Source of the DNA: Chamaecrista fasciculata
Taxonomy: Eukaryota > Streptophyta > Magnoliopsida > Fabales > Fabaceae
NCBI GenBank assembly: GCA_003254925.1
Contig: QANZ01041583.1
Span: 1 to 64,000 of the forward strand
Reading direction: 5' to 3'
DNA: 64,000 bases
The notes under the pieces were generated by a model. That model did no database searches and was not told the DNA's origin. It was given only the letters and a program-made list of their open reading frames with translations. The translations under genes were made by a program, and so were the position numbers. Below, piece after piece: positions 49,111-60,896 of this stretch; position 1 is the stretch's first letter, and the number at the start of each line of letters is the position of its first letter.

Positions 49111-50972
49111 TTGAATAGTAAGAGGAAGATAATAGCGAATGTTAAAGATATGAGACCCATCTTCCTCTGTAATGTCATCTACAAACTGATAACGAAGATA
49201 ATAGCGAATCGTCTCAAGTGCCACCTTGACAAGCTTATCCCTCCCAATCAGTGTAGCTTTGTTCCAGGGAGACACAACAGTGATAACATCATCATTGCTC
49301 AGGAAGTTATTCACACTATATATGAGAAGTAGGAAAGGAAAAATGGGCCTCATGACAATCAAGATTGATCTGAAGAAAGCTTATGACAAGGTCAGCTGGT
49401 CCTTTCTTCATAACACTCTTCTTGATATTAGCTTAAGCTTCCACTTTGTTAATATTATTATGACCTGTGTGTCTTCGTGTCATATGCGTGTGATTTGGAA
49501 TGGTGAAGTCACTGAGCCTTTCTTACCTACGAGAGGTGTCAGACAAGGGGATCCTCTCTCCCCTAATCTTTTTGTTCTCTTCATGGAAAGATTAGCCCAT
49601 TGTATTGAGCATGACATTAATCAGAAGGTGTGGAAGCCCATCAAGCTCTCTAGAGATGGAACTCCGATTTCCCATCTGTTTTTTGCGGATGATATTGTTC
49701 TGTTCTCGGAAGCCTCTCTTGCTCAAGTTGAAGCGATCAAGAATTGTCTGGATATGTTATGTGTGACTTTTGGCCAACGGGTGGATGCTAATAAGACAAG
49801 AATTTTCTTCTCTAAAAATGTGCATCATACTAGAAGCTCTCAAATTTGTGGCGAGTTGGGCTTCTCCCCGACAAACAATTTGGGAAAGTATTTGGGTGTG
49901 CCCTCATTCATGGTAGAACTTCTAGACATGACTATGACTTTGTTCTGAGTAGAGCTCAACAACGCTTGTCAAGTTGGAAGTCCTCTTTTCTCAACCTGGC
50001 CAACAGGTGTGTGCTTGTTAACTCTGTGCTTATGGCCTTGGCCAGTTATGTTATGCAAACTACCCATCTCCTAGTGGACATGTGTGATGATACTGAGAAG
50101 TTGGCTCACAATTTCCTTTGGGGCACAAATGTGAATAATAATCATAAAATCCATAAGGTTGCTTGGAATTCTGTTTGTCAAGGCAAGAATTATGGAAGGC
50201 TTGGCGTTCGTCATTTAAGAGAAGGTAACAAGGCTTTCATACTGAAGAATGCCTGGGGCTGATTTCTGACCGGGATTCCTTGTGGGCCAGAGTTATTAGA
50301 GCTAAATATAATTGTGGCACTGATTTGATCCCTAACATCAATTTACATCGGAATTCTTCAAACCTTTGGAGAGGCATTTGTGCAATCCGTGAGAAGTTTC
50401 CTGATAGTGTGGTTTGGCACCATATTTATTTGAGAGTGATGGGTATGCTTCCTCCGGATCCGTTTGGTGATGTTGATGCATTCAGTTGATGGTACGTTCA
50501 CGGTTCGCTCTGCTTATCATGCTTTGTTGCACGAAACTCACAGATGAAGTGAAGAGCCTATATGGAAGAGCATTTGGATCGCTTGCCTACTAGGAATACT
50601 TTGTTTTCTAGGCATATTTCCTCTGATGGCAATTGCCCGTTATGTTCACAGGATATTGAAACCTCTCTTCATTGCCTTAGAGATTGTGATCTTGCCAAAC
50701 TCTTCTGGAGAAGGGTGGTGGACCCTGATCAACTTGATAATTTCTTTTCTCTTGACCTTAAGACTTGGATTCATGCTAATTTGTTGTCTAAAGGTCGTGA
50801 TGCTATCGTCTCTAATTACAGATGGGATTTTAGTTTTTCTTATGGCTGCTGGATCTTATGGAATGATGAGATAGCAAATATCAGAACAGTTTCACTTTTA
50901 TACTCAATTTCTCTTAGTTTAGCAACTATCAATTCTAGGTTAACCCTCTTACATAAAGTACAGTTTGCTTAA
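49111..50972 (+). pseudogene. L1-type LINE reverse transcriptase, frameshifted and 5'-truncated
   Basis: Successive frames encode in order: RPIFLCNVIYKLITKIIANRL and QCSFVPGR (49150-49275); a KIDLKKAYDKVSW block, the GVRQGDPLSPNLF motif and the catalytic FFADD box (49360-49700); the thumb-like SSWKSSFLNLANR region (49950-50010); WGTNVNNNHKIHKVAW; and a zinc-binding zf-RVT end with CPLC...H (50620-50690). At least three frameshifts or stops separate them, and the endonuclease and ORF1 are missing. A dead non-LTR retrotransposon. The duplicated phrase 'agataatagcgaat' near 49126 and 49197 marks a local rearrangement. Confidence 0.9.
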
Positions 50973-51072
50973 CACTGTGTTAAATAACTTTTTATGAAAA
51001 TTCTAATTCAATATATAATTTGCAAGGAGCAGGAGGGTAGAGTGATGAGCTGACAAGCAATGACGACGACGT

Positions 51073-53111
51073 TGTTGGAGATTATAGAGCAAGCGCAGCG
51101 GAAAAACGGTAAAATTAAATTTTTTTTTTTACAAAACCTTATAATCTCCTCCATAGGATCCACTACTTGTGTTTATACCAGTGAGATGAGATGTTTACCT
51201 AAATCATGAATGCTGAGTGATTGCAATTTCCGAGAAGCCCACAGACTCGTGTCCTTCCTCTGCCGGTGATCCACACGAACAGTTTGGCAGATACTCAGGT
51301 GCTAGCCTCCAATCTCTTCTCCAAGAGATTACGGGAACGGATCTACAATCTTGGAATTTCAAGAACAATTCTTGAAATATCCAAGAACCCAAAGTGGCTC
51401 ACCAAGAAACAATTTCTTGGCCACTGACTCTAGGGTTTGGCGCCTTCAATCTCTCTCACCCACAACTCGCCTTTTTTTCCTAAGTTTTAGGGTTAGTTGA
51501 ATTCACCCTTTCTCTATGTTGGAATAGGCGAGTTTCCTCTTAGCTTCTTACTACTTAGATAGGCGACTTTTTGGTGAGTATTTATAGAGTCTCACTCTTG
51601 AAAATAGGGGATTATAATCTTGAAAATAGGGAATTACTAATCTAATTAGGGAATCCCTAAATCTTGATTATAAAATTACATTAATATTATAATTCAAGAT
51701 TAAAAGGCAATCTCAAATTAAATTTCAAGATCATATCTTGAAATCCAAATCTTGAAAGCACACTTCCCATTGGTTGGAGTGAGTCAAGAGGATTTGAATT
51801 CTTAATTAAAATATTACATTAATATCTTTATTTAAAATTCAAAGTGCATTCTTGAAATTCAAAATGCAAGATCAAATCTTGCACTTGGATATCCAAGAAT
51901 GCGCCACCCTCCCTGTTATCTTATAGGAATTTAATAAATAAGAAAACAATCCTAATTCTTAGGAAGTTATAACCAATTTATTAATATCCTTAACAAATTG
52001 AATTAAAATATTCAAATCTTGAATTCAAATTAACAAAATCATATTTCATTAATTAATTCAAGAGTGAGGCGCCACCCTCATCTTGTTATCTTTCAATATT
52101 AGAGAATTTAATAAATCAATAATCCCCTAACTTTTAGGAGACTTTGCCAATTCATCATTCCCTAATATTTTAAATAACAACTCAATTGTAAATAGATTAA
52201 TCAAATTAACTATTTAACAATTAATATATTTAAACTTGTCTAACAAATTTAAATATCACAAACGTAGATTCTATTTAAGACAAGACTTCATGTCCTAAGA
52301 CATTCAACTATGTCTTAAACTGTGCCACTAAAGTGACTCACGAATTAAACCCTAATTCGTGTCCCATTACAGTATCTTGATCCTGCTCATGTGTGACCCA
52401 GCAGGCCTCACGTGAAATTGGCAGCAAGCCATCTCTATGACTCACAAGTCGAGAGCGGACTCTAACAAGCCATCACGACTACCCAAAATACGTGAGTTAT
52501 CGTTTTAATATTAATGACTTAACCTCAGTACCACCTTGTCAAAATCCCTATTGTCACACGATATTTTGGTCATGGATAAGGCTTGGGAAAATCATCCTTG
52601 TAATCCAAACCATAACTTTCTCGATTCCTTGAGTTAGTCTCATTACCTTGTGTGGCCACACATTCCTTGGACAAACTCATCGAGGGGCCCAGTCAAATAT
52701 CTCTCATCTTAATGAGGGACAAAAATCCTTCTTGGTCAACCACATTCCTCAGCACGGCAAACAACTAAACCCGTACCTAGCTTGTATGGCTACCCTGTTA
52801 CGGGCAACGTTGGACTAGGCCAAAGTTTAGCATCTACAACGCCGAAATAGTCAAGACCTCAAGTCTAAGGGCATCGTGACAGGTGTACAGAAGAGACTAA
52901 CTTATGATTAAACCCATGCAAGACTCTCCGGGTCGGTCCAGCAACTTGTAACCCTTTACATAATTGCACCATGACTCTCGAGAAGCATCACATGCGTGTA
53001 TCTCTATACACTGAGGTCATGCTGATCTTAGTTCATTCACGTTCCCACGTGAATAATCGACCAGGGACAGTTTAGAATAATTATCACATAATTAATCAAG
53101 GATTGTTATCA
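51073..53111 (-). mobile_element. Long solo-LTR-like element (2.04 kb)
   Basis: Read on the - strand it starts TGATAACAATCC and ends CTCCAACA (TG...CA). It has a TATA box (ctataaatactc) near 51580 and no open frame or primer binding site. Its last 822 bp on the + strand (52290-53111) match 1-825. The middle has repeated 'cttgaaat'/'aatcttga' phrases and a 'gcgccaccctc' motif twice (51902 and 52069). No 5-bp target duplication was found, so it may be a solo LTR made by recombination between different copies. Confidence 0.65.
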
Positions 53112-53543
53112 CAGTAAACATGCTAATAATATGATAACGACATAATTTATCATCTATAAATTAGTCAAACAATATGTTCATACATATAAAATGATAGCTG
53201 AATTGAATTTGTATCAAAGACTTGTTGCCTTAGTTTCCTTTACTATATATATATATAGTTATCCTATATTGAGAGAATTTGATACTAATGATACTACCAT
53301 CTTAACCTTTTTTCTCTCATCATTTCCCCTTTTATTTTCTGTTCTGTATTGTGTAATAAATTCCCCGCCCGTACTCTAATCGAGAATAAAACTTATTTTC
53401 CAAAGGAGTAATTACTTGACCAAAAGTATCAAGTGAAAACACACGTTATTATAGTTTGTACAGATTACATACATGTACATCACCAGTACATTTCAACAGC
53501 AATACATAGAATTAACCAAAACTATATATATATACATGTTTAA

Positions 53544-53783
53544 TTAGACAGTGCCAGTAACACCAAGATCTTGCTTGTTCTCATCTTTACCAGCACCAAA
53601 AACAGGACCACCTTGTCCAACAGGATTACCAGCAACCTTGTCCTGAAGCTTCTCCACCTGAATGCTGCCTTGGTCCTCCCTTGACCACAAATCCGTCCGT
53701 GTTTTGTTGTCTCCTCCCACCACTGATTCGTATATGGTTGCTGTTTTTGCCTCTTTTGGCTCTGCTCCTTGTGCCCCCGACAT
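53544..53783 (-). CDS. Small seed maturation / LEA-type protein (SMP1-like)
   Basis: A single-exon gene of 79 residues from a true ATG. The protein is very hydrophilic, rich in Gly, Lys, Asp, Glu and Gln, with no membrane segment, signal peptide or cysteine. It reads MSGAQGAEPKEAK...IYESVVGGDNKTRTDL..SREDQGSIQVEKLQDKVAG and ends GPVFGAGKD...KQDLGVTGTV. This pattern recalls the small plant seed maturation proteins (SMP1 type), which accumulate in late embryogenesis and are thought to protect cells or proteins during drying. Family assignment is from memory of the motif pattern. The promoter side carries a TATA box and three CACGTG boxes, consistent with ABA-regulated seed expression. Intact. 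Confidence 0.85.
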   Translation of the reverse strand: MSGAQGAEPKEAKTATIYESVVGGDNKTRTDLWSREDQGSIQVEKLQDKVAGNPVGQGGPVFGAGKDENKQDLGVTGTV

Positions 53784-53835
53784 TCTTTCTTCTCTTTATC
53801 TATGCTTTCTTTACTTTCCTACATAACTAAATACT

Positions 53836-53845
53836 TCTTATATAG
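53836..53845 (-). promoter_or_regulatory. TATA box of the seed maturation gene
   Basis: On the - strand the sequence ctatataaga lies about 55 bp upstream of the start codon, giving a short leader of roughly 25 bp. Confidence 0.6.
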
Positions 53846-53861
53846 ATACCAATCTCATGGC

Positions 53862-53948
53862 CACGTGTGTATGTGGGGTTTAATTTTCATATTGCCAACA
53901 CAAGATGAAACCACGTGGCCTACCAGCTTGCCATTGCACTTACACGTG
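53862..53948. promoter_or_regulatory. Three G-boxes (ABRE-like) upstream of the seed maturation gene
   Basis: CACGTG occurs at 53862-53867, 53912-53917 and 53943-53948; the surrounding bases are GCCACGTGTG, ACCACGTGGC and TACACGTGTC. These are core sites for bZIP factors such as the ABI5/AREB group. All lie 15-115 bp upstream of the TATA box, a typical position for ABA-response elements of LEA genes. Confidence 0.75.
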
Positions 53949-54200
53949 TCCTAAGCTTTGCCACCTTGCATATAATAAGTATATATATGCTCTTCCCTTC
54001 TGCCACGTTTTTCTTTTCTTTCTACCTATGTCTATCTTGTGTACGTACAATCCCATCAACACAACAAATTCGGATCACTAAACAAAAACATGTGAAAGAA
54101 AATGATGATTTATCCCAATGATTATTTACTTTCTATCATTCTTTTATTTATGTTAAACATTTCTACAACATATATTTATAAGGGCTATACATAAAATTAA

Positions 54201-54596
54201 GGGTAAATTCCACTTTGGTACCCTATTTAATTTTATAGACCAATTCCATTTTGGTACTCTGTTCTTTCAAAAGTGACACTTTGGTACCCTGTTCTTTCAA
54301 AAATGTCATTTTGGTACCCTGTTCTTTCAGAAGTGACATTTTGGTACTCTGTTCTTTAGACCAAGTGACACTTTGGTACCCTAAAAAAGATAGAATAGGG
54401 TAACAAATAGTGAAAGAACAGAGTACCAAAGTGTCACTTGGTCCAAAGAACAGGGTACCAAAATGTCACTTTTGAAAGCACAGGGTACCAAAATGATATT
54501 TTTGAAAAAACAGGGTACTAAAGTGTCACTTTTGAAAGAACAGGGTACCAAAGTGGAATTGGTCCATAGAACAGGGTACTAAAGTGGAATTTACCC
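54201..54596. mobile_element. Mutator-like MITE with perfect 9-bp target duplication
   Basis: The termini GGGTAAATTCCACTTTGG and the complement are bounded by taaaattaa at 54192-54200 and 54597-54605. Each arm consists of about four tandem ~33-bp units of the form 'ttggtaccctgttctttcaaaa-tg'. It is very similar to the element at 18997. It sits about 400 bp upstream of the seed maturation gene. Confidence 0.87.
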
Positions 54597-54662
54597 TAAA
54601 ATTAATATTTTATAATTTTAACATGATAAATAATAAATAATATATGTAACATATAACATAAG

Positions 54663-55015
54663 TCAAATTGTATTTTTAGTCCCATATAATTTTTATTCAT
54701 ATTTCAATTTAGTTTCGTAACTTTTTTGAATTTGTTATACTTTTGGTCTCATATCTTTTGCTCAAATTGTATATTTGATTCTATATTGTACTTTTAGTCC
54801 TATATATATCTTTGGGTCGAGTTGTAGTATTGATCTCGTATCTTTTGGTTAAGTTACAGAATTTGTCCTATATCTTCAGGTCAGGTACAAAATCAGTCTA
54901 ATATTTTTGGTCAGGTGAGATTGATGGTGAAACTTTTTGCAACGATATGGGACCAAAAGTACAACAAAAAAGTCATAGGATTAAATTGATATCTAAACAA
55001 AAGTTATGTAACTAA
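54663..55015. mobile_element. Fold-back element, 'GACCAAAAGTA' family
   Basis: The left arm 'agtcaaattgtatttttagtccc' faces its complement 'aactaaaaatgtactct' at the right, with 'ggtctcatatcttttg' phrases between. Non-coding. Confidence 0.5.
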
Positions 55016-55465
55016 AAATGTACTCTAACTTATATTATAAAAAGATATTGTAATTTTTAAAATTTTAATTAAAATTTATGAATTTTTTTTATTATTTATA
55101 TATATATACAAATATATGTCAAACGTATTTATGTTATGTAATTTTAAAAATTTGACATGTTGATAAATTCGTATTTAAAAATTTTAAAATCTCAAACCAA
55201 ATCATAAAGGAATGTAATTGAGCATTTAACTATAATATTATATATATATATATAATTGAACTTATTTCAGCCATTAAACATCATACATAATATAAGATAT
55301 ATAATATATAAGATATAATATTAGTGCATTGCATAGGAGTAATTAATAAACTAGAATCCAGGCCAAAAAAAAAATTAATAAACTAGAAATTATTAAAAGC
55401 TTCAAACATCGCTAGTTTCTTACACCAAGAACAAAGCTAGAGAAGATAACATTAATAATAAGGAC

Positions 55466-57086
55466 TCAATTGGAAGCAGCAGAAGCCATCCTAGCAAGCA
55501 AGAGTTTAGCAAACTCAAGCAATTTTTCAGTAGTTGGCATGAAAGGCTTAACAGCATCATCAGCACAAAAGCTTTCGGCCCATTGGGCCAGCCCAGGTGT
55601 CTTGGAAGGGCCCAACAACTTGACCCCATTTAATGACTCAGTGGCCTTAAGCCAGCCCAAAAAGGACCCAAATGCAATATCAAGAAACCCAATATGATCA
55701 CCACCAAAAAATGGCTTGTTATTGCTGATTTTGGTATAAGCATCCTCCAATAATGCTAATCCTTCTTCTAATTGTTGAATTAGAGCCTTCTTCTCTTCCT
55801 CTCCTCTTGCAAACATCATGGATTTCATGGCAGGAAACCACTATACATACACAAACACATATGAGTTAGTGAATTTAGCATGTTAAAAGTGCATACATAT
55901 ATAAGGGTAAATTACACTTTAGTACCCTGAGGTATTGATCGAAAGTGATATTTCAGTATCATGTTCTATTCTTTGTGAGCACTTTAGTACTCAAAGCTAT
56001 TTTCTCGTTATTTTTTTACAAAAAAGAAAACATATGCAAGTCACATGTATGGTCAAAAACACAAAATGTACCCTCCTAACTCAATTTTCACAATTCAATC
56101 TCTAAAATACACAAAATTCTCTGCCTTCTAATATAAACTAAATTGTGTTTTGTGGAAGCTGAATCGTGAAATTTGAGTTTAGGATTGTGGATTTCATGTT
56201 TTTGACCATACTTAATAATTTTCTTTTAAATTAGTTCTTAATAATTTTCTTTTAAAGTAGTTCTTAATAATTAAAAATTTGACAAGATGGGCTGTCATAG
56301 GAGGTAGGATAGGCAGTTGGTCAGATCTAGTATGGATTAGACGCTATAAGGAACAAATAATTAAGAGGAAACTAAAAATTTAGTCCTTGAAAAATTAATA
56401 AGTTCACAACTAAGTCTCACAAAAATTGAAATGTACAATTTAGTTTTTGAAAAATTCAAAAAATATAATTTTTACTCTCTAATTAAAAAAATTAAAACGA
56501 CATACTATTTAATATTTAGGCTTTGAAAATGGAACTAAAAATGATTAGAGATCAAAACAAAACTTTGGGTAAACATTAAGGATCAAAATAGAATTTTGGC
56601 CCTTGTCTTTTTGTCAATTTCATTAATCATGATTCCTCTCTATCAAACCAAACACCAGTTCTCAATTCAACAAGTTAGACAAAATAATACATCAATTTTC
56701 GATTCAACAGGTTGATTTAATCCAATTTTTAAATCTATGATGATAAGCTGAAAAATTACCTTGTCATCCAAATAAGCAGCCCAAAAGCGAGCAACGGCAC
56801 GATCGTACGGTTGAGATGGAAGAATGGAAGGACCAGATGACCAAGCTTCATCAACATACTCAACAATGATCAACGACTCACAAATAGGCTTGTCGTTTTG
56901 AATGAGCACTGGGATTTTCTTATGAACAGGATTTGATTGAAGAAGAAGCTCAGTTTTGGATCCAAACGACTCTTCTAAATACTCATACGACACTGACTTT
57001 AGTTTAAGAGCTATTTGAGCTCTCAACACAAAAGGACTCGCCCATGACCCCAATAGCTTCACCTTTGAATCCTCTGAGTTTGCCAT
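55466..57086 (-). CDS. GSTU: Tau-class glutathione S-transferase (2 exons)
   Basis: Conjugates glutathione to electrophilic compounds in the cytosol; tau enzymes serve herbicide and stress detoxification. Exon 1 is 56760-57086 and exon 2 is 55466-55840. The 919-bp phase-0 intron has GT-AG ends. The two exons encode 233 residues, the usual tau length, and the one-intron structure is typical of the class. The N-terminal thioredoxin-like domain has [10 protein letters not shown] with the expected catalytic Ser17, the KKIPVL segment with the conserved cis-proline (56-61) and the glutathione-binding pair ES at 70-71 in [14 protein letters not shown]. The C-terminal helical domain includes [10 protein letters not shown] across the exon end and [19 protein letters not shown]. 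Start at the first ATG. Intact. Confidence 0.95.
55905..56220. mobile_element. Eroded fold-back element inside the GSTU intron
   Basis: The left end gggtaaattacactttagtacc matches the terminus of the GGGTAAATT MITE family. Further in, 'atggtcaaaaacacaaaatg' (56051) faces its complement at about 56190-56210. The right terminus and target duplication are not recognisable. It explains about a third of the intron. Confidence 0.5.
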
Positions 57087-57281
57087 TTTCCCTTCACCTT
57101 TACTTGCTTGCTGTTAGATTTATGAGTCTACATATATATATTTATATATATAGCACAAGGCTTCTAATAGAATAAACTTATTACAATTTTTTGGTTGGTA
57201 TATGAAAGATAAAATAAAATCAATATTAATATTTGATCCTAACCCCCAAAAGAAAATTCAATATTTCTACTTTTTTTATTT

Positions 57282-58008
57282 AGTCAAAACCTCAAATTGA
57301 TCCCAAATGTACCCGTAGATTTCAAATTGATTCTGAATGTTTCATTTGTTTTAGACTGATCCTATATATTTCTATAATCTCTCAAATTGCTTCCAAACTA
57401 CTTAATGTGGTTTAATCTCTCATGTTTCAAGTTAAGGTAACGATGAGTCTAAAGCAAAAAATTGTTTTTGACAAGTTTTTTATCTATTCAATTGAGACTC
57501 TTGACAAACCAAGTCAAATCAGGTATCGAAAGAGAGTTACTCATTTCATGATTAAATGAAAAAAGTTGGTTATATTTCTTTTATTTCAAGTATGAATATA
57601 GTGATTTTGGAACTATATGTTAACTTTTGAAAAGAAAATTCTTTGTTCAATTAAGACCGTTAGCAAACGAGCTCAAATGGCTCCCCGAAAGTAGGTTTAA
57701 GACAAAGAAAAAAAATCTTTGAAGTATACTCTCAAACCTACTTTCGGGATGTGATTCGACCTCATTTGATAACCGTCTTAATTAAGGAGAGAAAGAATTC
57801 TCCAAAAATTATTACATAGTTTCAAACTTGAAATGAGAGAGAAGCGACCTACTTCTCTTATTTGACCTTGAATAGAGAAGAAACTCGTCAAAAAGTAACA
57901 GATATACAACCACATCTAGCAGTTTAGAATTAATTTGAGAAATTATGAAAATATTTAAGATTAATCTCAAATAAATAAAATATTTAGGATCAATTTAAAG
58001 TTTTGACT
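57282..58008. mobile_element. Fold-back element of the 'TTTGGTCC' family upstream of GSTU
   Basis: The terminal inverted repeats agtcaaaacctcaaattgatcc and its near-complement enclose about 725 bp. Two mirrored 'ctactttcggg' segments meet near 57690-57750, forming the hairpin tip. It lies about 200 bp upstream of the GSTU start codon. Non-coding. Confidence 0.55.
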
Positions 58009-58416
58009 TTCTTTTCCTTTGTTTTTGTGTGGTTGCGCTTAACGTTTTTTTGTGAAGCAGATCTTAACTTTCTATCAGATTGACTATATTTTTTTATAAA
58101 AAAAAATTATGTAGATTATTTCAATTGAATATCGATATTTGGCATCTAGATGGTTTCTAGTTTGACTAAATCACGTGGACTATTTGAATTCTAAATTACA
58201 TATATAATATATACAACCAATATTTTCACGATATTTTATAGCTATGCATCACTATTTGAATTCTTTACGGATTTGAACGAGACTGCTTTATCTATTATTA
58301 TTTTCGTGGCTTGGTCCAATTTTCTTTTTTTTTTTTTCAATTATGACGATGTTGCTTTTATTGTAAATGTCTTTTTTATTGGTGAACTTGCTTGTATTAA
58401 CATTGAATATAAAGAT

Positions 58417-59152
58417 GCCTAAAGTCTTATTTTGGTCCCTCAAGTTTGTTCAAAATTTTGTTTCAGTCCTTTAAATTCTTTTTTTTCTGTTTTAATACTT
58501 TAAGTTTCTAAAAAGTTACATCATGGCCAATTTCCATCCACCTTTTTCATTAAAAATAAAAAAGAACACAATCGCTTCCTTCTTCTTTTGAAATTCCCTT
58601 CTTTTCAAATCTCCATATCCACTTCTGCTTTCACTGTTGGCACCTCATTTTTGGCCATTGACGATAACCTCGCCGCAAATGTGCTGCCATTCGTCGGTCG
58701 CCAATGACAACCCCAAAAGAAGAAGCTCCACCTTCGCTTTTGTTGTCGGCACCTCGTCTGCTGGCCGCCAATGACAACCTCGCAACAAATGCATTGTCGT
58801 TCGTCCATCATGACGACAATCACATAAGGAGAAGAAGAAGAAGAAGAAGAAGAAATCAACTATATTTTTTTTCTGTATTAAAACCCCATATTGTTTTTTT
58901 ATTTCTTACGTTTTGATTCTATTATAAAAGAAAAATGATCTTAATGTAAAAAAATAAAATAAAACTTTTGGGAGATTATTAGAGTTAGTTTTTCTTTTTT
59001 TTTTTTAACAGAAAAGGTAGATAGAAGAGAACCCGAAACAAAAAACACTGAAACTATTTAGAAACTTGAGGGATCATAACAGAATAAAAAGAAATTTGAG
59101 GGACCAAAACAAAATTCTGAACAAACTTAAGAGACCGAAATAAAATGTTGGC
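58417..59152. mobile_element. Mutator-like fold-back element with 10-bp direct flanks
   Basis: The ends GCCTAAAGTCTTATTTTGG and the complement-like right end are bounded by atataaagat at 58407-58416 and 59153-59162 (9-10 bp duplication). The arms share 'ggtccctcaagtttg' with the inner arms of the element at 34163. The centre (about 58610-58830) is less AT-rich and contains two ~100-bp direct copies of a 'ggcacctc...gcaaatg...ttcgtc' segment, then (GAA)n. The short frames there read through these repeats. Confidence 0.75.
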
Positions 59153-59162
59153 ATATAAAGAT

Positions 59163-60330
59163 TTGACTTCAATTAACTATTAATCTTGGAATTCTCTCCG
59201 GTTTTTCAAAAATTACTTTATAAGATTTTTTTTTATAATACAAATAGAACACTAACAGATAAAAAAGAAATCTAAACCCAACGAGACCAAAGGGAGAGGA
59301 GCAAGGGTAGTGAAGTAAGCAAAATAGTGACTCCATTATCGAGGAAAAAATGCTTAGACATCAAAATATCCCTGCAAACAAGAAGGACAAAATGACGAAT
59401 ATCCCGCCTTTACAACTCAGAAGTAAAAAAAGAAACTTTATGAAATTGAAAATGTACTAAAGTTAGCAAATCGTCATAGTGTTTTTTTTATAAGTATTTT
59501 TGGTCAAATACTAAATATAAATACTTCTTTAACAAAAATTTAAACTTATATTTATTATATTGTAAGGGACTAATCTCTTTCACTAAATTTAACTCTTGTT
59601 AATAATATATATAATAATAAGTGTCTACCAAAAAACATTTACTTTAAAATATCCTGTGAATATGCATCTTCACTTCTATTTTTAGATTATATAGCACTTT
59701 ATTTTGTGACATCGAAGGTGAATAGTTAAAATTAAATAAATAAATAATTTAGTCTTCAACAAATATATAAATTAATAATATATTTTCAAAAAAATAATTT
59801 ATATATTTTAATAATGAAAAATCATAAAAATAATATATGTTAATCTCATAATTTTATTTTCTAGAGATTTAATCTTATAATTTTATTTTTTAGAGATTAA
59901 CTTATAAAAATAAAATATTTAAAATATATTAATTTTATCAATTTTATAAATTAACATATATAAACTAAATTTTAAATATTCAGTTATTAAATCATTAATC
60001 TTGAAGAATTAATTTATGTAGGCCACATCAATTCAGCATTGATGAGAAGATAGGGTTTGGTTGAAAATTTGGATTTTTCTTTTCGGAAAAAAAAAAAAAA
60101 AAGGGTTTGGTAGGAAATTTGGATATTTTTTTGCCACAAAAAAATTGGAATTTTGCTTATTATTATTTATTACATATAGTTAAGAGATGTGGTCCTGTCA
60201 GGCTGTTAGGCATTAAATTAAATTTGAAAGACACTAATTAATACATGGGCCTTAGAAATAGGGATGAGCAATGAAATAGATTGGGTTGATTCATGAAACT
60301 CTAAAAATTAATCCAACTCACAGCATTTAT
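59163..60330. other. AT-rich intergenic stretch, nothing recognised
   Basis: No supported gene. Repeated 'aatttagtct' and 'ataattttattttctagagatt' phrases (59850-59900) are local AT-rich duplications only. Confidence 0.4.
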
Positions 60331-60340
60331 GGGTTTGAAC

Positions 60341-60793
60341 CATGGATGGTAATTTGGATCCGAATTTAGGATATTCGTCCGAATCCATCCGTAAAAAATA
60401 TCTGGTATCCGTCGGATATCGGATATCGGATAGGGTACGGGTATTGTAAAATAAAAAACCAACTATTCGGTATCCGTCTGAAATGAACGGATAGTTAATG
60501 TATCTGGTATCCGATACCCTATAATATAAATATTTTATTATATTTTATACATTTTTTATTATATTTTTAATTAATTTATTTTAATTAACGGATATTGGGT
60601 ATCGGATATTTGATATATCCGATTTTTTAATTAGGATATCTTATCCTATATCCATTATTTTCGGATATTTTGGATATTTAGGGTATCCGTCGGATACAAG
60701 ATATCGGATAGGATAGGATACGGATATTGAGAAGAATGAACGGATACGGATAGTGAAAAATTTTCGGATATCTTATCCGTTGCCATCCCTAGA
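60341..60793. mobile_element. hAT-like MITE made of GGATATCGGATA-type repeats
   Basis: The right end 'ttgccatcccta' and left end 'ggatggtaatt' are inverted and resemble the CAGGGATGGCAA termini of some plant hAT elements. The flanks gtttgaac (60333-60340) and ctttgaac (60794-60801) match at 7 of 8 positions. The interior is a dense array of 'ggatatc', 'ggtatccg' and 'cggata' words in both orientations. Confidence 0.55.
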
Positions 60794-60896
60794 CTTTGAA
60801 CGTTCAGGTTTATGAATTATTTATGTTAGTTCCAAAATCATAAAACTAGTACATATATATTATATTTTAGTAAACCTTAAATAAACAAAATTAATA

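Noticed and set aside
54201..54596. CRISPR-like regularly spaced repeats
   Set aside because: The ~33-bp periodic units form inverted arms of a transposon with a 9-bp duplication in a plant genome; there are no unique spacers.
58605..58916. Overlapping frames on both strands near 58.7 kb
   Set aside because: They read through a direct repeat and a (GAA)n tract inside a fold-back element, with no family features.
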